Source: an uncultured Coprococcus sp. (GTDB lineage Bacteria; Bacillota_A; Clostridia; Lachnospirales; Lachnospiraceae). From it: a stretch of 29,884 nt of DNA. The stretch is taken from the NCBI GenBank assembly GCA_900767685.1, contig CAAGAB010000244.1:1-29884 (forward strand). Reading direction: 5' to 3'. Positions within the stretch are counted from its first letter, which is position 1; each line of letters opens with the position of its first letter. Both the position numbers and the translations under genes were made by a program. Of the stretch, positions 13,937-22,197 are shown one piece after another. Under the pieces are notes generated by a model that was given only the letters and a program-made list of their open reading frames with translations, had not been told where the DNA came from and did no database searches.

Positions 13937-16279
13937 TTGGGGAAAGCCATATTGAAGAAAAACATGTCGAAGAAAAATATATCGAAGAAAATCATGTTGA
14001 AGAAGAAAAATGCTATAAGTCTGGTGGCGTGCCTTGCAGTTTTTGTTGGATTAGGTTTAACAGGGACGGACAGATATGTGTATGCGCAAGGTCTGCATGA
14101 AACGGACAATGTAAAAAATGATGACGGTAATCCTGATGAGACAGTCATATACCGGGTTGATGATGCGGTTGAGATAGGAAAAGCAATGGAAGCTGCAGGC
14201 ATGGAAAAACCGGATGCAGAGAGCTTGGACAAGAAAGATCAGGACGTGGCAGCAGATTCTGTCTATAGGTTAAAGCGTATCATTGTCTATGCGGACGAGT
14301 TTCCTGATACCTGTGGTGCATCAAGCGTTGTCTGCTATGACAAATACAACTATTATATTCTGGGATTTGATTCTGAGGAAGATACGAAAACGGCATATAG
14401 ATATCTGGTGGACGAGTATGGCAGCGACAATTGTATGCCGGATCAGATGATATATTCAGAGGATGTGTATGATGCCGGAATCAGTGGACGGGCAGCACTT
14501 GCTGAGTCGGGAAAATATGATGCTGTGAGCTGGGGAACCACGTACATGGGAATGGACAAGCTTAAGGCAGAGGTGTCTGGGTACAGCGTAGCTTCGGATG
14601 TGGATATAGCTGTGATAGACACGGGAATAAATGCGTCTGACACTCTGTTTGATGGAAGAATCAATACTGCTGACAGTGTGAACTGCTATGACGATGAAAC
14701 AGCTGGGGATTTCAGCGATAAGCTGGGGCATGGAAGCCATGTGGCAGGGATAATAGCTGATGCAACCCCGGACAATGCAAAGCTCACGATCATAAAGTGT
14801 TTTTCAAATTCTGGATCCACAGCGGTATCGGTAGTTCAGAGAGGAATCATGGCTGCACTGGATCGAGGAGTGGATATAATCAATATGAGTTTGTGTTTCT
14901 ATGGCACAAATGCAAATGAGAATACCAGGGCAATGCTGGATCCGCTTATAGAACAGGCGAACAATGAGAATGTGGTTATATGTGTGGCTGCGGGAAATGC
15001 CAACAGGTCAGTGAACAATTGGGGGATCAGCGATGTGGAAGGCGTGTCATATCCGGCGGACAGTAGGAATGTGATAACAGTGTCGGCGCTGATGCAGAAA
15101 CCGGGAACGGAAGATACAGCTGACAAAGTGGCTGCCGGTACGGTGACATTTGCTGATACTTATTCATATTATGGTGATGCAGTTGACTTTTCTGCTCCGG
15201 GTTCATATATCACATCGGCATGGATGAATGGAACGGGACATAGTCATGTGAACAGCGGTACATCGATGGCCGCTCCATATATATCTGCGGCTGCAGCATA
15301 TGTCAAGATGACCGAACCGTCTGTTTCAAATGCTGAGCTGAAGGCGAGACTCATAGACTACAGCGTTGATCTTGGTGATGTCGGAAAAGACGTGTATTAT
15401 GGGTATGGATGTCCGTATATGGCAGACTATTTCCACGATCATGCTGAGAAAAAGAAACAGCCGCTTGGCAGATGTAAGTTGAATTCGATAAAGAATACTC
15501 AGGAGGGGCTTAGCATCTCCTGGACTGCAGTGGATGGTGCTGAGGGATATAAAATATACAGAAAGAGCACAGGGGAGTCATATTCATGTGTGTATACAGT
15601 AGGAGGCAGTGCAAATTCATTTGTCGATAAGAATGTAACGGCTGGGAAAAAGTACAGATATATGATCAGACCGGTTGGAGACAGCGGGATCGGGGCTGCT
15701 GAAAATGCTGCGGAACTGCTCAGATTAACCCAGCCAAAGCCTGTGGCTGCAAATGGTTACAAAGGTATGGTCGTGTCGTGGAATAAGATCTCAGGTGCGA
15801 CCATGTACAATGTATACAGGAAAAAATCAGGAAGTACAGCGTGGACACTGATAAGGACTGTTACAGGATCGGCAGATTCTATAACTGACAGTTCTGCCAA
15901 TAAAGGCACAACATATATCTACACGGTCAAAGCATATGGCAGTGGAGCGTGGAGCTCGTATGATACTGAGGGATCGGCAATGTACAGACTGAACACGACT
16001 CAGATAACCTCTGTTACTTCGCCTTCAAGGAGAATAGTCAGCGTTAAGTGGAATAAGGCAGCTGAGGCATCGGGATATCTGATCCAGTACAGTGACACAA
16101 AGACATTTGCAAAGTATAAAAATATAATGGTATCCGGAAAATCGGTGGCAGCGAAGAATATAACGGTAAAGAATGCCGGAGCCGTATATTATTTCAGGAT
16201 GAGAAATTATAAAAATGTGAATGGCAGGATATATTATGGCGGCTGGACAGCTGCCAGAAAGGTTATAGCGGGAAAGTAA
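13937..16279 (+). CDS. Secreted subtilisin-family (S8) serine protease with C-terminal fibronectin-like repeats
   Basis: 780-aa secreted protease. TTG at 13937 is preferred as start: AGGAGAAGG lies 6-9 nt upstream, while the next ATG (13964) lacks a good site. A long Lys-rich n-region with KKN/KKI repeats leads to a hydrophobic core (about 27-42) and probable cleavage near VYA (50). Residues about 50-200 are a propeptide-like segment. The S8 domain spans about 201-490 with the triad D228 (AVIDTGI), H265 (GHGSHVAG), S443 (SGTSMAAPY) and oxyanion N354 (AAGN). Residues about 500-780 hold three fibronectin-III-like units, each with a Trp and a YKIYRK-type strand. Likely cell-surface or extracellular. 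The helicase gene follows after one base. Confidence 0.92.
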   Translation: MGKAILKKNMSKKNISKKIMLKKKNAISLVACLAVFVGLGLTGTDRYVYAQGLHETDNVKNDDGNPDETVIYRVDDAVEIGKAMEAAGMEKPDAESLDKKDQDVAADSVYRLKRIIVYADEFPDTCGASSVVCYDKYNYYILGFDSEEDTKTAYRYLVDEYGSDNCMPDQMIYSEDVYDAGISGRAALAESGKYDAVSWGTTYMGMDKLKAEVSGYSVASDVDIAVIDTGINASDTLFDGRINTADSVNCYDDETAGDFSDKLGHGSHVAGIIADATPDNAKLTIIKCFSNSGSTAVSVVQRGIMAALDRGVDIINMSLCFYGTNANENTRAMLDPLIEQANNENVVICVAAGNANRSVNNWGISDVEGVSYPADSRNVITVSALMQKPGTEDTADKVAAGTVTFADTYSYYGDAVDFSAPGSYITSAWMNGTGHSHVNSGTSMAAPYISAAAAYVKMTEPSVSNAELKARLIDYSVDLGDVGKDVYYGYGCPYMADYFHDHAEKKKQPLGRCKLNSIKNTQEGLSISWTAVDGAEGYKIYRKSTGESYSCVYTVGGSANSFVDKNVTAGKKYRYMIRPVGDSGIGAAENAAELLRLTQPKPVAANGYKGMVVSWNKISGATMYNVYRKKSGSTAWTLIRTVTGSADSITDSSANKGTTYIYTVKAYGSGAWSSYDTEGSAMYRLNTTQITSVTSPSRRIVSVKWNKAAEASGYLIQYSDTKTFAKYKNIMVSGKSVAAKNITVKNAGAVYYFRMRNYKNVNGRIYYGGWTAARKVIAGK

Positions 16280-16280
16280 C

Positions 16281-18419
16281 ATGGAAGACAAGAGATTGGA
16301 TAACGAATCAAAGTATGTCCCAACCAGCTTTGAGAAGGAGGAGGACTATTTTGACAATGTTGAACTTGAACTGGATTACAGCATAAGTGTAACAGAGGGG
16401 GAAACAGAGCTAAAAAAGGACAGCATAAAAGAACAGAAGAAATACATGCGAGACAGTCATGGCGATATGGATGACGAGGAGTTTCTTCAGAACATGCAGC
16501 TTTTGAACAATGATGAGGCATATCTCAGAAGGGCGGCTAAACGGCTTGAGGTGTATGAACATCAGAAGAAAAATCCTTATTTTGGAAAAATCACATTCAG
16601 ATATGATGACGATGGGGATGTGATACCACTGTATATAGGAATGGCAGGATATCAGTCAGACATGAACGACGAGCAGCTTATATACGACTGGCGCGCGCCG
16701 GTATCTTCTATGTATTATGAGTACGAGAAGGGCGATGCTTCATACACAGTGAACACAGATGACATGGGAAGTGAAGAGTTCACCGGACAGATACTTGAGA
16801 AGAAACAGTTTGTCATCGGAAATGGAAGACTCAGGGAGGCTGTGGACACAGATGCAAATATAAATGATGTCATACTTCTTGAGGCACTTGGCGGAAACAG
16901 CAGTGTTAAGATGAAGAGCGTGGTGGCAACCATACAGAAGGAACAGGATGCCATCATAAGAAACAGGACAGCACATAATCTTATTGTAGATGGAAGGGCT
17001 GGAAGTGGAAAGACAGTCATTGCAATGCACAGGCTTGCCTGGCTGCTCTACAACTATAAGACATTGGACAGTGACAAGGTGATGATACTCTCGCCGAATA
17101 GTATATTTGGCGATTATATATCGGATGTTCTTCCAGAACTTGAGGAAAACAGTGTTCCGGAAAAGGAATTTGACACTCTGCTTGAGGAATTGTTGTATAT
17201 AGATGAGGAGTACGAGACAAAGCTTGAACAATCGGAGTTCATCATAGACAGTGGTGACAGGGAGAACCAGAGGATAAGGAACATAAAGGTCAAATCGTCC
17301 ATAGGTTTCTTCGACAGGTTCAATGAATTTCTGGAGAGATATGTGTCGGGGATAAAGTTCCGCACATTCCACTATCAGAAGGTTGAGTACACCGGGGACG
17401 ATATAGCTGCTATGTTCAATGGAAGATTCTCCAGAAAACCTGTGTATGAGAGATTTGAAAATATAGCGTATTTTATAGTGGACAGAGTTGAGGACAATTC
17501 ATCCAAGGAGTTCCCGGAGGAGAAGAAACATAACCTGGCAAGACAGATACAGAAACAGATGGTAAACCTGTTCGCTGAGAGAAATCTTGTTAAACTCTAT
17601 GTGGATTTTCTTGATGAGATGGAGCCGGAGTATCCAGGAATCTCAGAGTACAAGAACGAGTATGGAAAGATATGCTATGAGGACATACTTCCGATACTCT
17701 ATCTGCAGGTGTATTTCTATGGATGCAATTCATACAACAATATTAAGCATCTGGTCATAGACGAGATGCAGGATTATACAATATTCCAGTATGCGGTGAT
17801 CGACAGGATATTTGGCTGCAAGAAGACGATACTGGGAGACAGGTATCAGGTGCTGTTTTACAATCCGGAGGAGACCGTTGTTGATGTGTTGACTAAGATA
17901 TTTGCGAAGAGAAATGGACAGGGAGGCTATGAACTTATGGAGCTTTCCGAGTCCTATCGTTCTACTGCGGAGATAACAGAGTTCTGTAATTCCATACTAG
18001 ACGGTGAGGGGATCGGCGGCAACACGGTTGAGAGACACGGAAAGGTGCCGGAGAAGGTGCAGTGTGAGAGCCTGGATGATGCGATAGAATTCATGGGTGA
18101 TAAGTTGAGCTACGGTGAGATGGATGCATATGACAACATAGCAATCCTGACGGATGACGAGGCGGATGCGTATGAGATATACCGCAGGTTATCGGAATAC
18201 ACGGAGGTGACACTCATAACCAATCAGTCTGTTGTATATGCTGGCGGCGTGGTTGTTCTTCCGAAGTTTCTTGCAAAGGGAATGGAGTTTGATGTTGTGT
18301 ATGTCATGACTGATGGCTCCTATGTGAACAGCATGGTCACAAGACACACCCACTACATTGCATGTACAAGAGCATTACATGAACTTTATGAGCTTGACGT
18401 CATACAGACACAGGAGTAA
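16281..18419 (+). CDS. helD: HelD-like UvrD/Rep-family RNA polymerase recycling helicase
   Basis: 712-aa superfamily-1 motor. HelD proteins bind RNA polymerase and use ATP hydrolysis to clear stalled complexes, and some protect against rifamycins. An N-terminal charged helical arm (about 1-100) fits the secondary-channel coiled coil. YIGMAGY and DWRAPV (136-141) are HelD-typical. Walker A is GRAGSGKT (238-245), Walker B LVIDEMQD (491-498), the SYRST helicase block follows in the C-terminal half, then FLAKGMEFDVVYV and ACTRALHEL (motifs V and VI). Length is normal for the family. The ATG lies one base after the subtilase stop with only a weak GGGAAAG site, so translation is probably coupled to the protease gene, an odd pairing. 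A terminator follows at 18496. Confidence 0.87.
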   Translation: MEDKRLDNESKYVPTSFEKEEDYFDNVELELDYSISVTEGETELKKDSIKEQKKYMRDSHGDMDDEEFLQNMQLLNNDEAYLRRAAKRLEVYEHQKKNPYFGKITFRYDDDGDVIPLYIGMAGYQSDMNDEQLIYDWRAPVSSMYYEYEKGDASYTVNTDDMGSEEFTGQILEKKQFVIGNGRLREAVDTDANINDVILLEALGGNSSVKMKSVVATIQKEQDAIIRNRTAHNLIVDGRAGSGKTVIAMHRLAWLLYNYKTLDSDKVMILSPNSIFGDYISDVLPELEENSVPEKEFDTLLEELLYIDEEYETKLEQSEFIIDSGDRENQRIRNIKVKSSIGFFDRFNEFLERYVSGIKFRTFHYQKVEYTGDDIAAMFNGRFSRKPVYERFENIAYFIVDRVEDNSSKEFPEEKKHNLARQIQKQMVNLFAERNLVKLYVDFLDEMEPEYPGISEYKNEYGKICYEDILPILYLQVYFYGCNSYNNIKHLVIDEMQDYTIFQYAVIDRIFGCKKTILGDRYQVLFYNPEETVVDVLTKIFAKRNGQGGYELMELSESYRSTAEITEFCNSILDGEGIGGNTVERHGKVPEKVQCESLDDAIEFMGDKLSYGEMDAYDNIAILTDDEADAYEIYRRLSEYTEVTLITNQSVVYAGGVVVLPKFLAKGMEFDVVYVMTDGSYVNSMVTRHTHYIACTRALHELYELDVIQTQE

Positions 18420-18495
18420 TGGATCTGAATAGATAAATATTAAGATAGAATAGTATAAATGATATAAAATGATATAGTATAGAAAGATATAAAAG

Positions 18496-18533
18496 TGCGG
18501 CATCTCCATGTTGATCGGATATGCCGTATTTTT
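18496..18533 (+). terminator. Intrinsic terminator after the helicase gene
   Basis: GCGGCATCTCC and GGATATGCCGT pair with one mismatch around a 9-nt loop and are followed by ATTTTT. Confidence 0.8.
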
Positions 18534-18575
18534 GTGCACAAATTATACAAATAAATCTATAACGCCTTTTTATTG

Positions 18576-18604
18576 TTGCAAAAATGACAAATAAATGGTA
18601 TTGT
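18576..18604 (+). promoter_or_regulatory. Promoter of the TetR-glycosyltransferase region
   Basis: TTGCAA at 18576 and TATTGT at 18599 are 17 nt apart. Transcription would begin near 18611, right at the inverted repeat at 18614. Confidence 0.55.
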
Positions 18605-18613
18605 TAAGGAAAC

Positions 18614-18645
18614 GAGGAAACTGAAAGAAGTTTTTTAGTTTCCTC
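18614..18645. promoter_or_regulatory. 9-bp inverted repeat at the TetR transcription start
   Basis: GAGGAAACT and AGTTTCCTC are perfect inverted repeats with a 14-nt spacer that can pair further (GAAA with TTTT). There is no U-run after it. Position just downstream of the promoter suits an autoregulatory TetR operator, or a 5' stem-loop. Confidence 0.5.
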
Positions 18646-18700
18646 AAAAGATATCAGCATGTACTGCAGGATGGCAGATTTCGATGGACAGGAGGGAGTT

Positions 18701-19282
18701 ATGGACGGAGAGACACAGCAGCAGCTGAGACTGAGGATATATGAGGCAACCATAGAGGAGTTCCGTGAGAAGGGATTCAAATTCACCATGGACGACATGG
18801 CGAGACGCCTTGGTATGAGCAAAAAGACGATATATCAGGTTGTGAGAGATAAGGAATCGCTGTTCTTTGACACGGCGACATATATATATGAACAGATCAA
18901 GAAAAGCGAACAGGCAGTCATGGATGACGACAGGCTGACTACAGTGGAGAAGATAAAAGCCATACTCATAGCCATGCCGGACAGCTATAGCGAGCTTGAC
19001 TGGAGGCAGATATATCAGCTTGAGAATTCATACCCGAGGATATTTGCCAGAGTGAGAGTAATGATGGAGCAGCAGTGGGATAATACCATTGAACTGCTGA
19101 GACAGGGCATTGACGAGGGTGTTATAAGGGATATCCCCATCCCGGTCATTAAGACTATGTTTGAGGCTACACTTGAGAAATATATGGAGACCACGGTTCT
19201 GATAGACGCAGGACTTACATTTGATGAGGCGGTGCAGTATACACTGGATGTGCTTATGGACGGCATATCCTGTAATGTATAG
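18701..19282 (+). CDS. TetR/AcrR-family transcriptional regulator
   Basis: 193-aa regulator. The helix-turn-helix lies at about residues 24-57 (FKFTMDDMARRLGMSKKTIYQ then VVRDKESLF), and the remaining all-helical region is the usual ligand-binding and dimer domain. ATG at 18701 is chosen because AGGAGGG lies 4 nt upstream and the TetR fold begins at once. An in-frame ATG at 18659 would add 14 residues without a ribosome binding site. It precedes a glycosyltransferase candidate and a lipid-type hydrolase on the same strand without a clear terminator between, so it may regulate both as well as itself. The inverted repeat at 18614 is a candidate operator. The effector is unknown. Confidence 0.9.
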   Translation: MDGETQQQLRLRIYEATIEEFREKGFKFTMDDMARRLGMSKKTIYQVVRDKESLFFDTATYIYEQIKKSEQAVMDDDRLTTVEKIKAILIAMPDSYSELDWRQIYQLENSYPRIFARVRVMMEQQWDNTIELLRQGIDEGVIRDIPIPVIKTMFEATLEKYMETTVLIDAGLTFDEAVQYTLDVLMDGISCNV

Positions 19283-19323
19283 AAGATCATATATGTGCTT
19301 ATGGATGGTATATCCTGTAATGT
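19248..19323 (+). repeat. Duplicated 3' end of the TetR gene
   Basis: A 31-bp segment (19248-19278) covering the last TetR codons recurs at 19293-19323 with two C/T differences. The offset is 45 bp, a multiple of three. The second copy lies beyond the stop and is untranslated. Confidence 0.92.
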
Positions 19324-19421
19324 GCAGGATCTGGTATGCGCGAAGTTATTATTCGGAAGAGGTTTATGCCTGCTCACAGGTGAGGGGCGCGTGATATATA
19401 TTAAAGACAGGAGGTTGTGTT

Positions 19422-20912
19422 ATGGGCAAGAGATCTGAGGTGATATTTGGCAATAGGATGAGCAGTCAGGTCGTGAAAAAGGCGGAGAATTCCAAGGAGA
19501 GATTCGTAAGAAGATTCGGCGATGACAGCGATGTCGACTATCCGCTGGCGATTGTTAAAAATCCTTACATTGGGGATACTCTCGGCGTCTCCAACATTGT
19601 TATAGACGGTGGAGCCGGTGACGATGTGGGAACTGGCGGCAGGGAAGACTTTGACCGTGATAAAGGTATCATAGTCGGCAATATCAGGATGGGATTTGGA
19701 CATTACAGAATATCCATGGCGATAGCATCCGCTGCAAACCATCTGGGATACAAGCCGTACTGGATGGATCTCAATTCCTATAGTGAGACCACGGGTGGCA
19801 AGGTCATAGAGGCTCAGAATAAGCTCTATTCCCTCGGCTCGAGGATATCTGGAAAGAGTAAGGTTTTCAACAAAGCAGTGTGGGAACCGATGAACTATGA
19901 GGGCTTCAGAAAATTGTCATATAATGCTTCCGATCAGATGAATGCGGAGCTTATGACACCGGTATTTGGAAATGTCCCGAAGGATATACCGCTTGTGGCG
20001 ACACATGTGTGGCCTGCACAGGCGGCAGTTCATGCCGGTATGAAGTATGTGGTGAATGCGATCCCGGATAACTGGCCTATGGCCCTGCATCTTGCGGAGG
20101 GAAGTCTTCACACGGTGCAGACCAGATCTGCATATTTCGGCTACAGGACTTTGAACGGCATGCAGGGCGATAAGGTGCTTAAGCCGATGCCGGGAGATTC
20201 CATCAAGTATGTTGGACACTATATTGACCATGAGCTTGCAGCAGCCATAGAGGAGGACTGCGACAGGAGGATAGAGAGAAGAAAAGAAAAGGCACCGATG
20301 CGTTTCCTTCTCACCATAGGAGGTGCCGGAGCACAGAAGGACATATTTGCCGCTATCATCAAGACTGCCCTTGCCAGCGTGAAGAAAGGCAATATGGTCC
20401 TGTATGTAAATGTGGGCGATTATATGAACGTGTGGGAAGAACTCGTGAGAGAGATTCCTGCCCTAGAAAGCGAAAGCCTTGTCACTACGCATTTTGACAA
20501 CTGGGATGACACCACGGCATTTGCGTATAATGCTCTCAAGGAAGAGGTACATGGGATACACGCATTCTGCCACGAGAACATATATGAGGCTGTGTATTGT
20601 ACGAACCTTCTCATGAGAAGCTGCGATGTGCTCATAACGAAGCCGTCAGAGCTGGCATTTTATCCGGTTCCAAAGCTGTTCATCAAGAGAGTGGGAGGAC
20701 ATGAGCAGTGGGGAGCAATCCATTCGGCTGAGATTGGAGACGGAACCTTAGAGTGCCGTGACATACCACATACTCTCCAGATGATGAAGCTGTTCATGCA
20801 GGATGACAGCGTACTTGTTGGCATGTGTGAGAATATAAAGAGAAATAAAACAGACGGAATATATGACGGAGCGTATGAGGTCGTAAAATTGGCGATGAAG
20901 ATGAAGCACTGA
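19422..20912 (+). CDS. Putative GT-B-fold glycosyltransferase (MurG/GT28-like organisation)
   Basis: 496-aa soluble protein, not matched to a named family. Residues 83-98 (IIVGNIRMGFGHYRIS) resemble the first beta-strand and Gly-rich loop of GT-B enzymes acting on lipid acceptors, such as MGDG synthase. A second Rossmann-like half seems to start near 294 (MRFLLTIGGAGAQKDIF). A later block (about 388-435: CDVLITKPSELAFYP, then KLFIKRVGGHEQWGA) resembles the nucleotide-sugar-binding region of GT28/GT1 enzymes, where a Glu follows the SD-x-x-ITK-like strand. No signal peptide or membrane helix is visible. Start ATG follows AGGAGG by 7 nt. A membrane-lipid or cell-envelope glycosyl transfer is inferred, supported weakly by the adjacent lipase-like gene. 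An epimerase of the UDP-GlcNAc 2-epimerase fold is an alternative. Confidence 0.55.
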   Translation: MGKRSEVIFGNRMSSQVVKKAENSKERFVRRFGDDSDVDYPLAIVKNPYIGDTLGVSNIVIDGGAGDDVGTGGREDFDRDKGIIVGNIRMGFGHYRISMAIASAANHLGYKPYWMDLNSYSETTGGKVIEAQNKLYSLGSRISGKSKVFNKAVWEPMNYEGFRKLSYNASDQMNAELMTPVFGNVPKDIPLVATHVWPAQAAVHAGMKYVVNAIPDNWPMALHLAEGSLHTVQTRSAYFGYRTLNGMQGDKVLKPMPGDSIKYVGHYIDHELAAAIEEDCDRRIERRKEKAPMRFLLTIGGAGAQKDIFAAIIKTALASVKKGNMVLYVNVGDYMNVWEELVREIPALESESLVTTHFDNWDDTTAFAYNALKEEVHGIHAFCHENIYEAVYCTNLLMRSCDVLITKPSELAFYPVPKLFIKRVGGHEQWGAIHSAEIGDGTLECRDIPHTLQMMKLFMQDDSVLVGMCENIKRNKTDGIYDGAYEVVKLAMKMKH

Positions 20913-21025
20913 GATGCAGTGATTGCATACACATCAACAGAAATGAATTAAAAATATTGCACTCAGAACATTGATGAAGACGATATACAATAGGGTGCTG
21001 TTTAATAGACAAGGAGGATTACATT

Positions 21026-22039
21026 ATGTACAAGGTGAAGAAGAAAGAGACATTTATACCATCATCAAATGGTAAGGACAGACTGCATGTGATCGTGTGG
21101 GAGCCGCAGGGCGAAGTGAGGGCTATACTTCAGATATCACACGGAATGATAGAGCTTATAGACAGGTATGACGAATTCGCAAGGTATCTTGCGGCGAGGG
21201 GATTCGTGGTGGCCGGAAATGACCATTTGGGACATGGACTTACGGCTGCAAATGTGGATGAACTGGGATATATGAATGCTTATGATGCCAGTATGGCAAT
21301 GGTGGCGGATCTTCACAGGGTTACGAGAAGTCTGAAGAAGGCATACAAGGGTGTTCCATTCTTTCTGATGGGTCATTCTATGGGTTCGTTCTTGGCAAGA
21401 AGATATATGTGTGACTACGGATGGGATCCGAAATACCCATCGCCGTACACGGAGGGCTCAAGTGTGGATGGATTCATCTGTATGGGAACAGGAGGCATGC
21501 CTGAATGTATGCTGCAGATCGGAAGACTTGTGCTGGAGCTTGAGAAGAGTCAGCATGGTGAGAGGTACAGAAGCACCCTCATGGAGCTGCTTGCATTTGG
21601 AACATACAACAGGGGTATTCCAAAGACAACTATAGTGGACGGTGAAGTGAGAAAGAGGACAAATAAAGACTGGGTGAGCCGTGATCCGAAACGCGTGGAC
21701 GCATACGTGGATGATCCGTTGTGCCAGTTTTCGTTTACACTGAAGGGTTATGAGACTTTGTTCAACACTCTTCATTATATACAGGAGAACAGGAACATTG
21801 CGAGAATACCGAAGGATATACCGGTTCTGTTTGTGTCTGGTTACAGGGATCCCGTGGGTCACTACGGCAGGGATGTGTTGAAGCTCCATGAGTTATATCA
21901 TAAAAGGGTGACACGTAATGTGGCATGCTATCTGTACGAGGAATGCAGACATGAGATACTTAACGAGCTGTGCAGGGATAAGGTATTTGATGATATTGAC
22001 AAATGGCTTGAGGCAAGACTTGCTGATATAGAATGCTGA
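21026..22039 (+). CDS. Alpha/beta hydrolase, lysophospholipase/monoacylglycerol-lipase type
   Basis: 337-aa serine hydrolase. HGMIELIDRYDEFA (39-52) and NDHLGHG (65-71) match the serine aminopeptidase S33/lysophospholipase group. The nucleophile elbow is GHSMG with S118. The acid is probably D275 (SGYRDPVG) and the general base H309 (ECRHEILNE), both at the expected ends of strands. There is no signal peptide, so it acts on cytosolic or inner-leaflet lipids or small esters. AAGGAGG lies 9 nt before the ATG. It follows the putative glycosyltransferase by 113 nt and may belong to a TetR-controlled lipid-handling group. Its last codons overlap an imperfect run of 11-bp repeats that extends past the stop. 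Confidence 0.88.
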   Translation: MYKVKKKETFIPSSNGKDRLHVIVWEPQGEVRAILQISHGMIELIDRYDEFARYLAARGFVVAGNDHLGHGLTAANVDELGYMNAYDASMAMVADLHRVTRSLKKAYKGVPFFLMGHSMGSFLARRYMCDYGWDPKYPSPYTEGSSVDGFICMGTGGMPECMLQIGRLVLELEKSQHGERYRSTLMELLAFGTYNRGIPKTTIVDGEVRKRTNKDWVSRDPKRVDAYVDDPLCQFSFTLKGYETLFNTLHYIQENRNIARIPKDIPVLFVSGYRDPVGHYGRDVLKLHELYHKRVTRNVACYLYEECRHEILNELCRDKVFDDIDKWLEARLADIEC

Positions 22040-22066
22040 TAGAACGTTGATAGAATGTCGGTTGGA

Positions 22067-22137
22067 CAGACAGTGGATATAATGACTGGAGACGTGGAAT
22101 ACAACGGGGGCGGACGACCGTTGTTGTGGACTGTCTG
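22067..22137 (+). promoter_or_regulatory. Two-stem structured region before the galactoside operon
   Basis: An outer pairing CAGACAGT (22067-22074) with ACTGTCTG (22130-22137) encloses a hairpin ACAACGG (22101-22107)/CCGTTGT (22118-22124) with a 10-nt loop. A TATAAT at 22078 falls inside the outer stem's left side without a good -35. It could be a processed leader, a weak terminator of the hydrolase gene, or an operator pair. Confidence 0.45.
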
Positions 22138-22197
22138 CTGGAGCTGAAAATTAAAATGGCTTGATGTCTGCTTTGATTTCTGTTAAGGAGGTTATAT

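Noticed and set aside
19422..20912. MGDG synthase or processive diacylglycerol glucosyltransferase
   Set aside because: Only short loop similarities are visible; a specific lipid glycosyltransferase name would go beyond the evidence.
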